Shown in pieces: positions 18,676 to 27,274 of a stretch of 64,000 nt of DNA. The stretch spans positions 48,883 to 112,882 of the forward strand of contig NZ_CDDK01000002.1 of the NCBI RefSeq assembly GCF_000820225.1, in the 5' to 3' direction. Numbering within the stretch: position 1 is the first letter of the stretch; each line of letters begins with the position of its first letter. The notes beneath the pieces were generated by a model. That model had not been told where the DNA came from. It was given only the letters and a program-made list of their open reading frames with translations, and searched no databases. A program made the translations under genes and the position numbers. The DNA is from Aeromonas veronii bv. veronii (lineage in GTDB: Bacteria > Pseudomonadota > Gammaproteobacteria > Enterobacterales > Aeromonadaceae).

Positions 18676-19719
18676 ATGATGGAAAAGATCCGGTTGCTGG
18701 GGATCACCTTGTTGGTGATGACATCGCAGGCCATGACATCCCCCCGGGCCTTTGCCGCGGACGGGGAGCCAGAGCCCTTGTTGACAGTGGTGCCACAGCC
18801 GGTGACCGACTGGCTGACGCTGGATGGCACCGTCAGTGCCATCAATCAGGGGACGGTGGCGGCCCAGACCAGCGGCCGGGTCTCCCGCATGCTGGTGGAT
18901 GTGAACGATCAGGTGCAGGCGGGGCAGCCGCTGCTGGAGATCAGCGGCAAAGAGCAGTTTGCCGCCGTCACGGGTGCCGAGGCGCGGCTGGCCCGGGCGC
19001 AGGCTCAGCAAGTGGAAGCCGAGCGCCAGCTCGCCCGCTTTCAGGCGCTGATTGCCAAGGGGGTGATCACCCGCGCCCAGCTCGATAATGCCCAGGCGAC
19101 GGATCGCTCCGCCCGTGCCGAGGTGAATGCTGCCGATGCGGCTCTCACTCAAGCCCGCGAGGCCTACGGTTATACCCGCATTCTGGCTCCCTATGCCGGG
19201 GTAGTGACCAAGAGGCTGGTAGAGCTGGGGGAGACTGTCGCCCCCGGTACCCCGCTGCTCTCCGGCTTCTCTCTCGACACCTTGCGGGTGGAGGTGGAGT
19301 TGCCCCAATCCGCCCTGACGCTGGCTCGTGAGCCTGCGGATGTGCAGGTGCTGCTGCCGGATGGCAAGTCTGTTACCCCGGTCAAATTGACCCGCTTCAA
19401 CTATGCCGACAGCCAGAGCCACGCCTTCAGGTTGCGCCTCGACTTGCCGCCGCAAACCGCCGGGGTATTGCCCGGCATGTGGCTCAAGGTGCAGCTCAAG
19501 CAGGGTGAACGTCAGGTGTTGCAGGTGCCGGATCGCGCCCTGCTGCGGCAAGGGGAGTTCAATGGCGTCTATCTGCAGCAGCCCGCTGGCTGGGCCCTGA
19601 CGCCGGTGCGGGTCGGCCATTGCGTCGAGGGACAGTGCGAGATCCTGGCCGGCCTGCAAGTCGGTGACAAGTTGGCCCCCGATGCCTGGGCGCAGCAGCA
19701 GGAGGTGGCCCATGAGTAG
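18676..19719 (+). CDS. RND efflux periplasmic adaptor (membrane fusion protein)
   Basis: Periplasmic adaptor that links an RND pump to an outer-membrane channel. It has a signal peptide (about residues 1-28, ending AFA), a barrel-sandwich half-motif VAAQTSGRVSRMLVDVNDQV, a coiled-coil hairpin (about 95-165), and the second lipoyl half TRILAPYAGVVTKRLVELGE. Length 347. GGAG precedes the start; an ATG two codons in is equally possible. It overlaps the RND gene and may be cotranscribed with the upstream sulfur genes. Confidence 0.9.
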   Translation: MMEKIRLLGITLLVMTSQAMTSPRAFAADGEPEPLLTVVPQPVTDWLTLDGTVSAINQGTVAAQTSGRVSRMLVDVNDQVQAGQPLLEISGKEQFAAVTGAEARLARAQAQQVEAERQLARFQALIAKGVITRAQLDNAQATDRSARAEVNAADAALTQAREAYGYTRILAPYAGVVTKRLVELGETVAPGTPLLSGFSLDTLRVEVELPQSALTLAREPADVQVLLPDGKSVTPVKLTRFNYADSQSHAFRLRLDLPPQTAGVLPGMWLKVQLKQGERQVLQVPDRALLRQGEFNGVYLQQPAGWALTPVRVGHCVEGQCEILAGLQVGDKLAPDAWAQQQEVAHE

Positions 19720-22700
19720 CGAGCTGAACGGCAACAAGGAGAGGCTGGGGCCTGCCGGTCGGCTGGCTGCGCTGTTTCAGGGCTCGGCCATCACGCCGCT
19801 GCTGGCGCTGTTGGGGCTGTTGCTCGGTCTGTTTGCAGTGCTGGTGACCCCCAAGGAGGAGGAGCCGCAGATCGATGTCACCTTCGCCGATGTCTATATT
19901 CCCTTCCCGGGAGCCAGCCCGGCTGAAGTGGCCTCTCTCGTTACCACCCCTGCCGAGCAGGTGGTCTCCCAGATAAAGGGCATTGATACCCTCTACTCTT
20001 TTTCCCAACCCGATGGCGCCCTGCTGGTGGTGGTGTTCAAGGTAGGGGTGAGCCGCGAGCAGGCCATCGTCGATCTCAACAACCAGCTCGAGTCCAACCG
20101 CGATTGGCTGCCACAGGGGATCGGGGTCGGTCAGCCACTGGTAAAACCCCGGGGGATCGATGATGTCCCCATCGTCAGTTTGACCTTATGGAGCAAAGAT
20201 TGGAGCAAAGAGGGGAGCAAGCAACTGGGGGCTCCCGAGTTGACCCGGGTCGCCCATGAGCTGGAGACCGAACTCAAGCGCATTCCCGGTACCCGCGATA
20301 TTTACACGCTGGGCAGCCAGAGCGCCGTGTTGCGGGTGATGCCGGATCCGGCGGCCCTCAGCGCCCACGGCATCAGCTGGGGCGAGCTGAGTCAGCGCCT
20401 TGCGGCCGCCAATCAGGTGGGCACCACACAGGCCATCGAGCAAGACAACAGTGAGATCAAGGTGCAGGTGGGGCAGTTCCTGCAAAGTGAGCAGGAGGCT
20501 AGAGAACTGGTGGTGGGGCTGCACGACGGCAAGCCGGTCTATCTGGGGGATGTGGCCAGGGTCTCTCTGGGTCAGGAGACTCCGACCAAGCGCAGCTGGA
20601 TGGGGCTGGGGGATCGCAGCTATCCAGCGGTGACCCTGGCCATCGGCAAGCAGCCAGGCCAGAACGCGGTCGATGTGGCCAAGCGGGTGGAGGCGCGGGT
20701 CGAGAGTTTGCAGAACCGACTGATCCCGGCTGGCGTCGAGGTGACGGTGACCCGTGACTACGGCGTCACCGCCGAGACCAAATCCAACACCCTGATAGGC
20801 AAGCTCATTTTTGCCACCACGGCGGTGGTGCTGCTGGTACTGGTGAGCATGGGTTGGCGCGAGGCGCTGGTAGTTGGCGTTGCCATCGTCATCACCCTGG
20901 CGCTGACCCTGTTTGCCAGCTGGGCCTGGGGCTTTACCCTCAACCGGGTGTCGCTGTTTGCGCTGATCTTCTCCATCGGCATTCTGGTGGATGACGCCAT
21001 AGTCGTGGTGGAGAACATCCACCGCCATCGCGGTTTGGGCAAGGGGGCGCTCAAGGATCTGATTCCGGGGGCGGTGGATGAGGTGGGGGGGCCGACCATA
21101 CTGGCGACCCTGACCGTCATCGCGGCCCTGCTGCCGATGGCCTTTGTCAGCGGTCTGATGGGCCCCTACATGAGCCCCATCCCCATCAATGCCAGCATGG
21201 GGATGCTCATCTCCCTGCTGGTGGCTTTTATCTTCTCCCCCTGGCTGGCGAGCCATTTACTCAAGGGTGAGGTGCACGGTGCCCACGGTGAAGCCAAGGC
21301 GGGTCTTTTTCACCGGCTGATGACCCCTTTTCTGATCGGTGATGGCGCCAAGCGCGCCAGACGCAAGCTCTGGCTGGCGGTGTTGCTGCTGGTCGGGGCG
21401 GCTACCGCCATGCCGGTGGTGCAGTGGGTGGTGCTCAAGATGCTCCCCTTTGATAACAAGTCGGAATTTCAGCTGGTGCTCGATATGCCGGAGGGAGCCA
21501 CCCTAGAGCAGACCGAGCGCACCCTGCTGGCGGTCGGGCGAGAGCTTGCCAAAGTGCCTGAGGTGAAGGATTACCAGATCTACGCCGGCACCGCAGCCCC
21601 CATCAATTTCAACGGGCTGGTGCGCCACTACTTTATCCGCAGCGGCGCCAACGTGGGGGATATTCAGGTCAATCTGGTGGACAAGCATGAACGGGATCGC
21701 AGCAGTCACCAGATTGCCCAGTCGGTTCGGGAGCCGCTGCAGGCCATCGCCAGTGCGGCAGGGGGCAACCTGAAAGTCGTTGAGGTGCCCCCCGGCCCGC
21801 CGGTCTGGTCCCCCATCGTTGCCGAGATCTATGGCCCGACTCAGGCCGCCCGCGAAGCGGCCGCTCGCGCCGTACAGGCCCGTTTTGTGGCCACGGCGGA
21901 TCTGGTGGACGTGGATATCTATCTGACCGACTCGCAGCCCAAGTGGCGGCTGGTGGTGGATCGCAGCAAGGCGGCCCTGCTCGGGGTCGATCTCGGGGAT
22001 CTGGTGAACACCCTCAATGGTGGGGTGGGTTATCAGGATGCCAGCTGGCTGCAGGGTCACGGCGCCAAGTATCCGGTGCCGATCCGCATCGAACTGGCTC
22101 CCGGTGACAAACGGGATCTGGCGGGCGTACTGGCCCTCAAGGTGCGCAGCCAGAGCGGCCAGTTGGTGCGGGTCTCCGAGCTGGTGAGTCGCCGTGATGA
22201 GGTGGCCCCCAGCTATATCATGCACAAGAACATGCAGCCCATGGTGATGGTGGTAGCCGACATGGGTGGCCACACCGACAGCCCGCTCTACGGCATGTTT
22301 GCCGCCGGTGCCGACATCGATTTGCCCCAATATTACGTGCAGCAGCCCGACAAGCTGGGGGAGGTGGCGCTGTTGTGGGACGGTGAGTGGAAGATCACCT
22401 ACGAGACCTTCCGCGATATGGGCATCGCCTACGGGGTGGGGATGATCCTCATCTATCTGCTGGTGGTGGCCCAGTTCCGCTCCTATCTGGTGCCGCTCAT
22501 CATCATGGCTCCCATTCCGCTCACCATCATAGGGGTGATGCCGGGCCACGCCCTGCTGGGAGCCCAGTTTACCGCCACCTCGATGATCGGGATGATCGCC
22601 CTGGCCGGGATCATCGTACGCAACAGCATCCTGCTGGTGGACTTTATCGAGCAGCAGCGCAGCGCCGGGGTGGCGTTCGAGCAGGCGGTGATCGAAGCGG

Positions 22701-22888
22701 CGCAGGTGCGGGCCAAACCCATCATGCTGACGGCGTTGGCGGCGATGATCGGAGCCCTGTTTATCCTCGATGATCCCATCTTCAACGGACTGGCCATCAG
22801 CCTGATTTTCGGGATCTTGGTCTCCACTTTGCTCACCCTGGTGGTGATACCCTTGCTCTATTATGCCCTGCTCTCCCGAAGCACATGA
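19712..22888 (+). CDS. RND efflux transporter permease
   Basis: Inner-membrane proton-driven pump of 1058 residues, the size of AcrB-type RND proteins. It has the N-terminal segment ending in TFADVYIPFPGASPAEVASL, two large periplasmic loops, and transmembrane helix 4 with the paired Asp427-Asp428 in ILVDDAIVVVENIHRH, which match the AcrB proton-relay Asp pair. The final part has GMIALAGIIVRNSILLVDF. The ATG at 19712 overlaps the adaptor stop by 8 bases and has GGAGG upstream. Substrate unknown; no outer-membrane factor gene is adjacent. Confidence 0.92.
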   Translation: MSSELNGNKERLGPAGRLAALFQGSAITPLLALLGLLLGLFAVLVTPKEEEPQIDVTFADVYIPFPGASPAEVASLVTTPAEQVVSQIKGIDTLYSFSQPDGALLVVVFKVGVSREQAIVDLNNQLESNRDWLPQGIGVGQPLVKPRGIDDVPIVSLTLWSKDWSKEGSKQLGAPELTRVAHELETELKRIPGTRDIYTLGSQSAVLRVMPDPAALSAHGISWGELSQRLAAANQVGTTQAIEQDNSEIKVQVGQFLQSEQEARELVVGLHDGKPVYLGDVARVSLGQETPTKRSWMGLGDRSYPAVTLAIGKQPGQNAVDVAKRVEARVESLQNRLIPAGVEVTVTRDYGVTAETKSNTLIGKLIFATTAVVLLVLVSMGWREALVVGVAIVITLALTLFASWAWGFTLNRVSLFALIFSIGILVDDAIVVVENIHRHRGLGKGALKDLIPGAVDEVGGPTILATLTVIAALLPMAFVSGLMGPYMSPIPINASMGMLISLLVAFIFSPWLASHLLKGEVHGAHGEAKAGLFHRLMTPFLIGDGAKRARRKLWLAVLLLVGAATAMPVVQWVVLKMLPFDNKSEFQLVLDMPEGATLEQTERTLLAVGRELAKVPEVKDYQIYAGTAAPINFNGLVRHYFIRSGANVGDIQVNLVDKHERDRSSHQIAQSVREPLQAIASAAGGNLKVVEVPPGPPVWSPIVAEIYGPTQAAREAAARAVQARFVATADLVDVDIYLTDSQPKWRLVVDRSKAALLGVDLGDLVNTLNGGVGYQDASWLQGHGAKYPVPIRIELAPGDKRDLAGVLALKVRSQSGQLVRVSELVSRRDEVAPSYIMHKNMQPMVMVVADMGGHTDSPLYGMFAAGADIDLPQYYVQQPDKLGEVALLWDGEWKITYETFRDMGIAYGVGMILIYLLVVAQFRSYLVPLIIMAPIPLTIIGVMPGHALLGAQFTATSMIGMIALAGIIVRNSILLVDFIEQQRSAGVAFEQAVIEAAQVRAKPIMLTALAAMIGALFILDDPIFNGLAISLIFGILVSTLLTLVVIPLLYYALLSRST

Positions 22889-22915
22889 CGGGAGTCACTA
22901 GCGAAAGGATGCGCG

Positions 22916-24055
22916 ATGAAGAGAGGTTGGTTGTGGTGGGTAAGTAGCGCCGTGGTGGCGGTGGCTGCTGTGGCATGGTGGTGGCGACCGCAGCCGACGC
23001 CGATCAGACTGGCAGAGGTCGGGCGGGGGGATGTGCTGGTCACCGTGGTCAATACCCGGGCTGGCACCATCAAGTCGTGTCAGCGGGCCGGACTCAGTCT
23101 ACCCGGTGGCGGAGTGGTGGAGCAGATCGCCGTCAAGGCCGGGGAGCGGGTAGCCCGGGGAGATCTGCTGCTGACCCTCTGGAGTGACGATATTCACGCT
23201 GATCTTGCCCGGGCCCGTGCCCAGCAGGCCCTTGGCAAGACCCAGCGCGAGGAGCGTTGCAGCGAGGCGGCCTACTACGAGCGGGAGGCCAACCGGCTGG
23301 CCACCTTGCTGGCCAAAAACCTCACCTCTCGCACCCTCGCCGAGCAGGCCCAGAATCTGGCCGATACCCGCCGCTATGTCTGTCAGGCATCCCGTCAGCA
23401 GGAGCGGGTCGATGAGGCGCAGGTTGCCCAGGTGGAGGCCCGCTTGAGCGAGCGCCGCCTGCAGGCGCCGTTTGCTGGCGTGGTGGCTGAGGTCAACAGC
23501 AAGTTGGGTGAATATATGACCCCCTCACCGCCCGGAGTAACCATGCCTCCGGTGATCGATCTCATCGACGATCGCTGTCTCTATGTTTCAGCCCCCATCG
23601 ATGAGGTGGATGCTGCCCGCCTCAAGGTGGGCCAGTCTGCCCGGGTACTGCTCGATGCCATGCCCGGGCGCGATTTTGCCGCCACCGTCACCCGTATCGC
23701 CCCCTATGTTAAGGAGTTGGAGAAACAGGCCCGCACCGTGGAGGTGGAGGCGGCGCTCACTGCCCTGCCCACCGATGTCCCCCTGCTTATCGGCTACAGC
23801 GCCGACCTTGAAGTCGAGGTGACCCGCGCCACCGATGTGCTGCGGGTAGCGGCCAGCAGCCGGGCCGACGATGGCAGCGTGTTGCGGCTGGAAGGGGATA
23901 CGCTGGTGCGGGTGGTGCCCCGTTGGGGGGTGGAGAACTGGAACTGGATTGAGGTGGCCGAGGGGCTCGCTGCCGGTGATCGGCTGGCAGCCCAGCCCGG
24001 ACAGATTGTCGGGGAGGGCCCTTTCAGCGCCGCTACGGAGCAGACGGATGAGTGA
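22916..24055 (+). CDS. MacA/HlyD-like efflux adaptor
   Basis: Periplasmic adaptor of 379 residues with one N-terminal membrane helix (about 4-22). It has a split biotinyl-lipoyl domain (GGVVEQIAVKAGERVARGD and LQAPFAGVVAEVNSKLGEY) around a coiled-coil hairpin with several Cys (in REERCSEAA, RRYVCQAS), and beta-barrel domains. It lies 27 bases after the RND gene and overlaps the ABC ATPase by 8 bases, which assigns it to the ABC exporter. The upstream RND pump has its own adaptor. Confidence 0.88.
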   Translation: MKRGWLWWVSSAVVAVAAVAWWWRPQPTPIRLAEVGRGDVLVTVVNTRAGTIKSCQRAGLSLPGGGVVEQIAVKAGERVARGDLLLTLWSDDIHADLARARAQQALGKTQREERCSEAAYYEREANRLATLLAKNLTSRTLAEQAQNLADTRRYVCQASRQQERVDEAQVAQVEARLSERRLQAPFAGVVAEVNSKLGEYMTPSPPGVTMPPVIDLIDDRCLYVSAPIDEVDAARLKVGQSARVLLDAMPGRDFAATVTRIAPYVKELEKQARTVEVEAALTALPTDVPLLIGYSADLEVEVTRATDVLRVAASSRADDGSVLRLEGDTLVRVVPRWGVENWNWIEVAEGLAAGDRLAAQPGQIVGEGPFSAATEQTDE

Positions 24056-24755
24056 TCTCATTCGCCTTGATGCAGTCAGCCGTCGTTTCACTCTGGGGGG
24101 GAGCGAAGTGGCTGCCCTCGACCGCGTTTCCCTGCGGGTTGCCGAGGGGGAGTATCTGGCGGTGATGGGCCCCTCGGGCTCCGGCAAATCGACCCTGCTC
24201 AATGTGCTGGGGCTGCTGGATCGGCCCGATGAGGGGCGTTACTGGCTGGGAGGGGAGGATACCGCCACTCTGTCAGAGCCGGCGCTGGCCCAGCTGCGCG
24301 GCCATCGCATCGGCTTCGTGTTCCAGTCGTTTCACCTTATCTCCCGCCTCACCGCCCGTGAAAACGTCGAGCTGCCGCTGATGTTGTGCGGGATCGCCCC
24401 CGCCGAGCGCCATCGCCGAAGCCAGCAGTTGCTGGGGGAGCTGGGGCTGGAGAACCGGGCCGGGCACCGCCCCGCCGAGCTCTCCGGCGGTCAGCGTCAG
24501 CGGGTAGCCATCGCCCGGGCCATGGCAATGGCGCCGCGGCTGATCCTGGCCGACGAGCCCACCGGCAATCTCGACTCCCGCTCCGGGGAGGAGGTGATTA
24601 CCCTGCTTGAGGGGCTCAACCAGGAGCAGGGAATCACGCTGGTGGTGGTAACCCACGACCCGCGCCTCGGTGATCGGGCGGGCAGGCGGATCCTGATGAA
24701 CGATGGCCGCATCAGCACCGACAGCATTGATAGCACTAATAGCGGCGGGGGCTGA
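24048..24755 (+). CDS. ABC exporter ATPase (MacB/LolD type)
   Basis: A 235-residue ATPase with Walker [10 protein letters not shown] (41-49), signature [14 protein letters not shown], Walker [14 protein letters not shown] and the H-loop VVVTHDPRL. This pattern is the LolD/MacB lipoprotein/peptide/macrolide exporter group. The ATG overlaps the adaptor stop, with GGAG 7 bases upstream. Unlike MacB, the ATPase is separate from its permeases. Confidence 0.93.
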   Translation: MSDLIRLDAVSRRFTLGGSEVAALDRVSLRVAEGEYLAVMGPSGSGKSTLLNVLGLLDRPDEGRYWLGGEDTATLSEPALAQLRGHRIGFVFQSFHLISRLTARENVELPLMLCGIAPAERHRRSQQLLGELGLENRAGHRPAELSGGQRQRVAIARAMAMAPRLILADEPTGNLDSRSGEEVITLLEGLNQEQGITLVVVTHDPRLGDRAGRRILMNDGRISTDSIDSTNSGGG

Positions 24756-25970
24756 ATGCGGCGGCCCGATGTGATCCGCTTTGCCGCCGTGGCGTTATTG
24801 CGTCAGCGTTCACGGGCGCTGGTCTTGATCCTGGCGGTGAGTTTGAGCGTCACCTCTGTGCTGCTGCTCACCGCGCTGGGGGAGGGGGCGAGGCGCTATG
24901 TGGCCGACCAGTTCAGTTCCCTTGGCAAGGATCTGCTGGTGATGTTCCCGGGCCGCAAGGAGACCACCGGCGGGCTGCCGCCGGTCACCGGCAACAGTCT
25001 GCGGCAGATCACTCTCGATGACATGCACTACCTTGGCCAGCACCAGCCAAACGTGCGGCTGGTGCCGCTGGTGATGGGCTTTGCCGAGGCCAAACAGGGG
25101 GCGCGGTTGCGTCAGACCATGCTGCTTGGCAGCAGCAACGGGCTGCGTGATACCCACGGGCTGACGCTGCTCTCCGGCCGCTGGCTGCCGGGGGATGCCG
25201 CAGAGGATCGACCGGCCGTCCTGCTCGGGGCCAAGGTGGCCCGTGAGTTGTTCGGTCAGGTCGATCCGGTCGGCCAGTGGCTGCGTTTTGACAATCGCCG
25301 CTTTCGGGTTGTGGGGGTCTTCACCAGCCAGAGCAGCAATCTGGGGATGGATATGGCCGAGGCCGCGCTGATCCCGGTCGGTAGCGCCATGCGGCTGTTC
25401 AATACCGAGGGGCTGTTTCGGCTGCTGATCCAGCCGCTGGCGGGGCAAGCCGTGCCCCCGCTGGTCAAGCGACTGGAGCAGTTGATGCAGGCGCGCCACG
25501 GGGTGCTCGATGTGACCGTGGTGCGCCGTGACGCCATGCTGGCTACCTTCTCCACCATTCTCTCGACCCTCACCCTGGCGGTTGCCGGCATCGGCGCCAT
25601 CAGCCTGCTGGTCTCCGGCATCATGATGATGAATCTGGCGCTGATCAGCACCCGCCAGCGTACCGGCGAGATCGGCCTGCTCAAGGCGCTGGGGGCCGAC
25701 AGTCGCCAGATCCGCCAGCTGTTTTTGTGGGAGGCGCTGTTGCTGAGCGGCAGTGGCGCGCTGTTTGGCACGGTCTTGGGCTATGCCCTTGTTGCCCTCG
25801 CCGGAGTGATTTGGCCCGGATTTCCGGCGGCGGTCCCTCTGCTCGCTACTTTCTGCACCATACCGGCGGCCCTGCTGACCGGGCTGTTTTTTAGCTGGCT
25901 GCCCGCCTCCCGGGCGGCACGGCAAGATCCGGTCAGCAGCCTGCGCAGCGGGCAGTGGAGCGGTGGCTGA
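24756..25970 (+). CDS. MacB-like ABC permease, first subunit
   Basis: A 404-residue permease with one N-terminal helix (about 20-42), a MacB periplasmic core domain, and three C-terminal helices including the FtsX-type stretch around [24 protein letters not shown]. It directly follows the ATPase stop. It shares layout with the next gene, so the transporter is probably a heterodimer of two permeases with a shared ATPase dimer. Confidence 0.9.
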   Translation: MRRPDVIRFAAVALLRQRSRALVLILAVSLSVTSVLLLTALGEGARRYVADQFSSLGKDLLVMFPGRKETTGGLPPVTGNSLRQITLDDMHYLGQHQPNVRLVPLVMGFAEAKQGARLRQTMLLGSSNGLRDTHGLTLLSGRWLPGDAAEDRPAVLLGAKVARELFGQVDPVGQWLRFDNRRFRVVGVFTSQSSNLGMDMAEAALIPVGSAMRLFNTEGLFRLLIQPLAGQAVPPLVKRLEQLMQARHGVLDVTVVRRDAMLATFSTILSTLTLAVAGIGAISLLVSGIMMMNLALISTRQRTGEIGLLKALGADSRQIRQLFLWEALLLSGSGALFGTVLGYALVALAGVIWPGFPAAVPLLATFCTIPAALLTGLFFSWLPASRAARQDPVSSLRSGQWSGG

Positions 25971-27169
25971 TGCGCGCCGCCGATCTGCTGTTCTGGCTCT
26001 GGCGCGCCTTGCTGGCAGGGCGCAGTCGCAGCCTGCTGTCGGCGCTGGGCATTGCCATCGGGATCGCCTCGGTGACCCTGCTCACCGGCATCGGCGAGGG
26101 GCTCAGGCTCTATCTGCTCGACAGCTTCTCCCAATTTGGCACCCGGCTGATCGCCGTGACCCCGGGCAAGACCGAAACCGCCGGCGGCCCGCCCGGCATC
26201 CTCTCCAGCAGTCGCCCCCTGCTGCTGGAGGATGCCGATGCCCTCGCAAGATTGGCAGGGGTAGAGGCGGCGCTCCCTGTGGTGCAGGGGCAGGGGGAGG
26301 TGCGCAGCCGCGGATTGACCCGCAGCACCGCCATTCTGGGCACAGGTCCGGCGGCGCTCTCCGGCTGGTGCCTCACCCTGGTGCAGGGGCGTTTTCTGCC
26401 TGCGGATGACAGTGCCATGCCCCGCGCCTATGCGGTGCTGGGGGCCAAGGTGGCGGCTGAGCTGTTTCCCGGTGGCGATGCGCCGGGCAGTTTGCTGCGG
26501 GCCGGTGATCGCCGTTTTCGGGTGGCCGGGGTGCTGGCTCCCAAAGGGCAATTTCTCGGCTTTGATCTGGACGACATGATCTATCTGCCCGCTGCTCACG
26601 CTCAGGCGCTGTTCAACAAGGAGGGGCTGCAGGAGATCGACGTCATCTATCGCGCCGGGCAGGCGGAGGCCGAGATCACCGCCCAGATCAGGCGGCTGCT
26701 GATCGCCCGCCACGGCGCCGAGGATTTTACCCTCACCTCCCAGCAGGACATGCTGACCAGCCTCGACAAGATACTCTCCATCATCAAGCTGGCGGTTGGC
26801 GGGCTCGGCATTATCTCGCTGCTGATCGGGGCGGTCGGCATCTTCAGCATCATGAGCATCGCCCAGCAGGAGCGGATCCCCGAAGTGGGCTTGCTGATGG
26901 CGCTGGGCTGCCCACGGCGGCGCATTCTATTGCTGTTCCTGCTCGAAGCCGTGGTGCTGGCGCTGCTGGGCGGAGCCATGGGGCTGGCCCTGCTCGGCGG
27001 GCTCAAGCTGCTGCTCACCCTGCTGGCGGCCGGCTTGCCGCTTACCCTCCATCCTCTCTATCTGCTGCTGGCGCTCGGTTGCAGCGCCCTGGTCGGTCTG
27101 CTGGCCGGGGTCGCTCCTGCGCTGCGGGCAGTGCGTCTCGATCCCGTGGTTGCCCTGCGCGGTGACTAG
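25970..27169 (+). CDS. MacB-like ABC permease, second subunit
   Basis: A 399-residue paralogue of the previous gene: N-terminal helix with ALGIAIGIASVTLLTGIGEG, periplasmic core, and an FtsX domain with EVGLLMALGCPRRRILLLFLLEA. Its ATG overlaps the stop of the first permease (TGATG). An in-frame GTG at 25955 would add five residues. It is the last gene of the efflux run and converges with the GGDEF gene. Confidence 0.9.
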   Translation: MRAADLLFWLWRALLAGRSRSLLSALGIAIGIASVTLLTGIGEGLRLYLLDSFSQFGTRLIAVTPGKTETAGGPPGILSSSRPLLLEDADALARLAGVEAALPVVQGQGEVRSRGLTRSTAILGTGPAALSGWCLTLVQGRFLPADDSAMPRAYAVLGAKVAAELFPGGDAPGSLLRAGDRRFRVAGVLAPKGQFLGFDLDDMIYLPAAHAQALFNKEGLQEIDVIYRAGQAEAEITAQIRRLLIARHGAEDFTLTSQQDMLTSLDKILSIIKLAVGGLGIISLLIGAVGIFSIMSIAQQERIPEVGLLMALGCPRRRILLLFLLEAVVLALLGGAMGLALLGGLKLLLTLLAAGLPLTLHPLYLLLALGCSALVGLLAGVAPALRAVRLDPVVALRGD

Positions 27170-27274
27170 GTCGCCCCTTTCGCAAGAGGCTCGTTGCGCT
27201 CGGGTCTGAGCAGAGGGGGACTAGGCGACCACCTCCGCAACCGGCGCGTTGCGCTCAGATCTGAACAGGGGGAA
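27164..27274. repeat. Imperfect tandem 55-base repeat at the 3' end of the GGDEF-hemerythrin gene
   Basis: Copy A (27164-27218) and copy B (27219-27274) both begin GACTAGG and share about three quarters of their bases, including CGTTGCGCTC. Copy B is the last codons of the GGDEF gene. Copy A, read on the minus strand in one frame, ends PERNEPLAKGAT-stop, like the gene's SERNAPVAEVVA-stop. It looks like a remnant of a second, diverged 3' end of the same gene. Confidence 0.7.
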
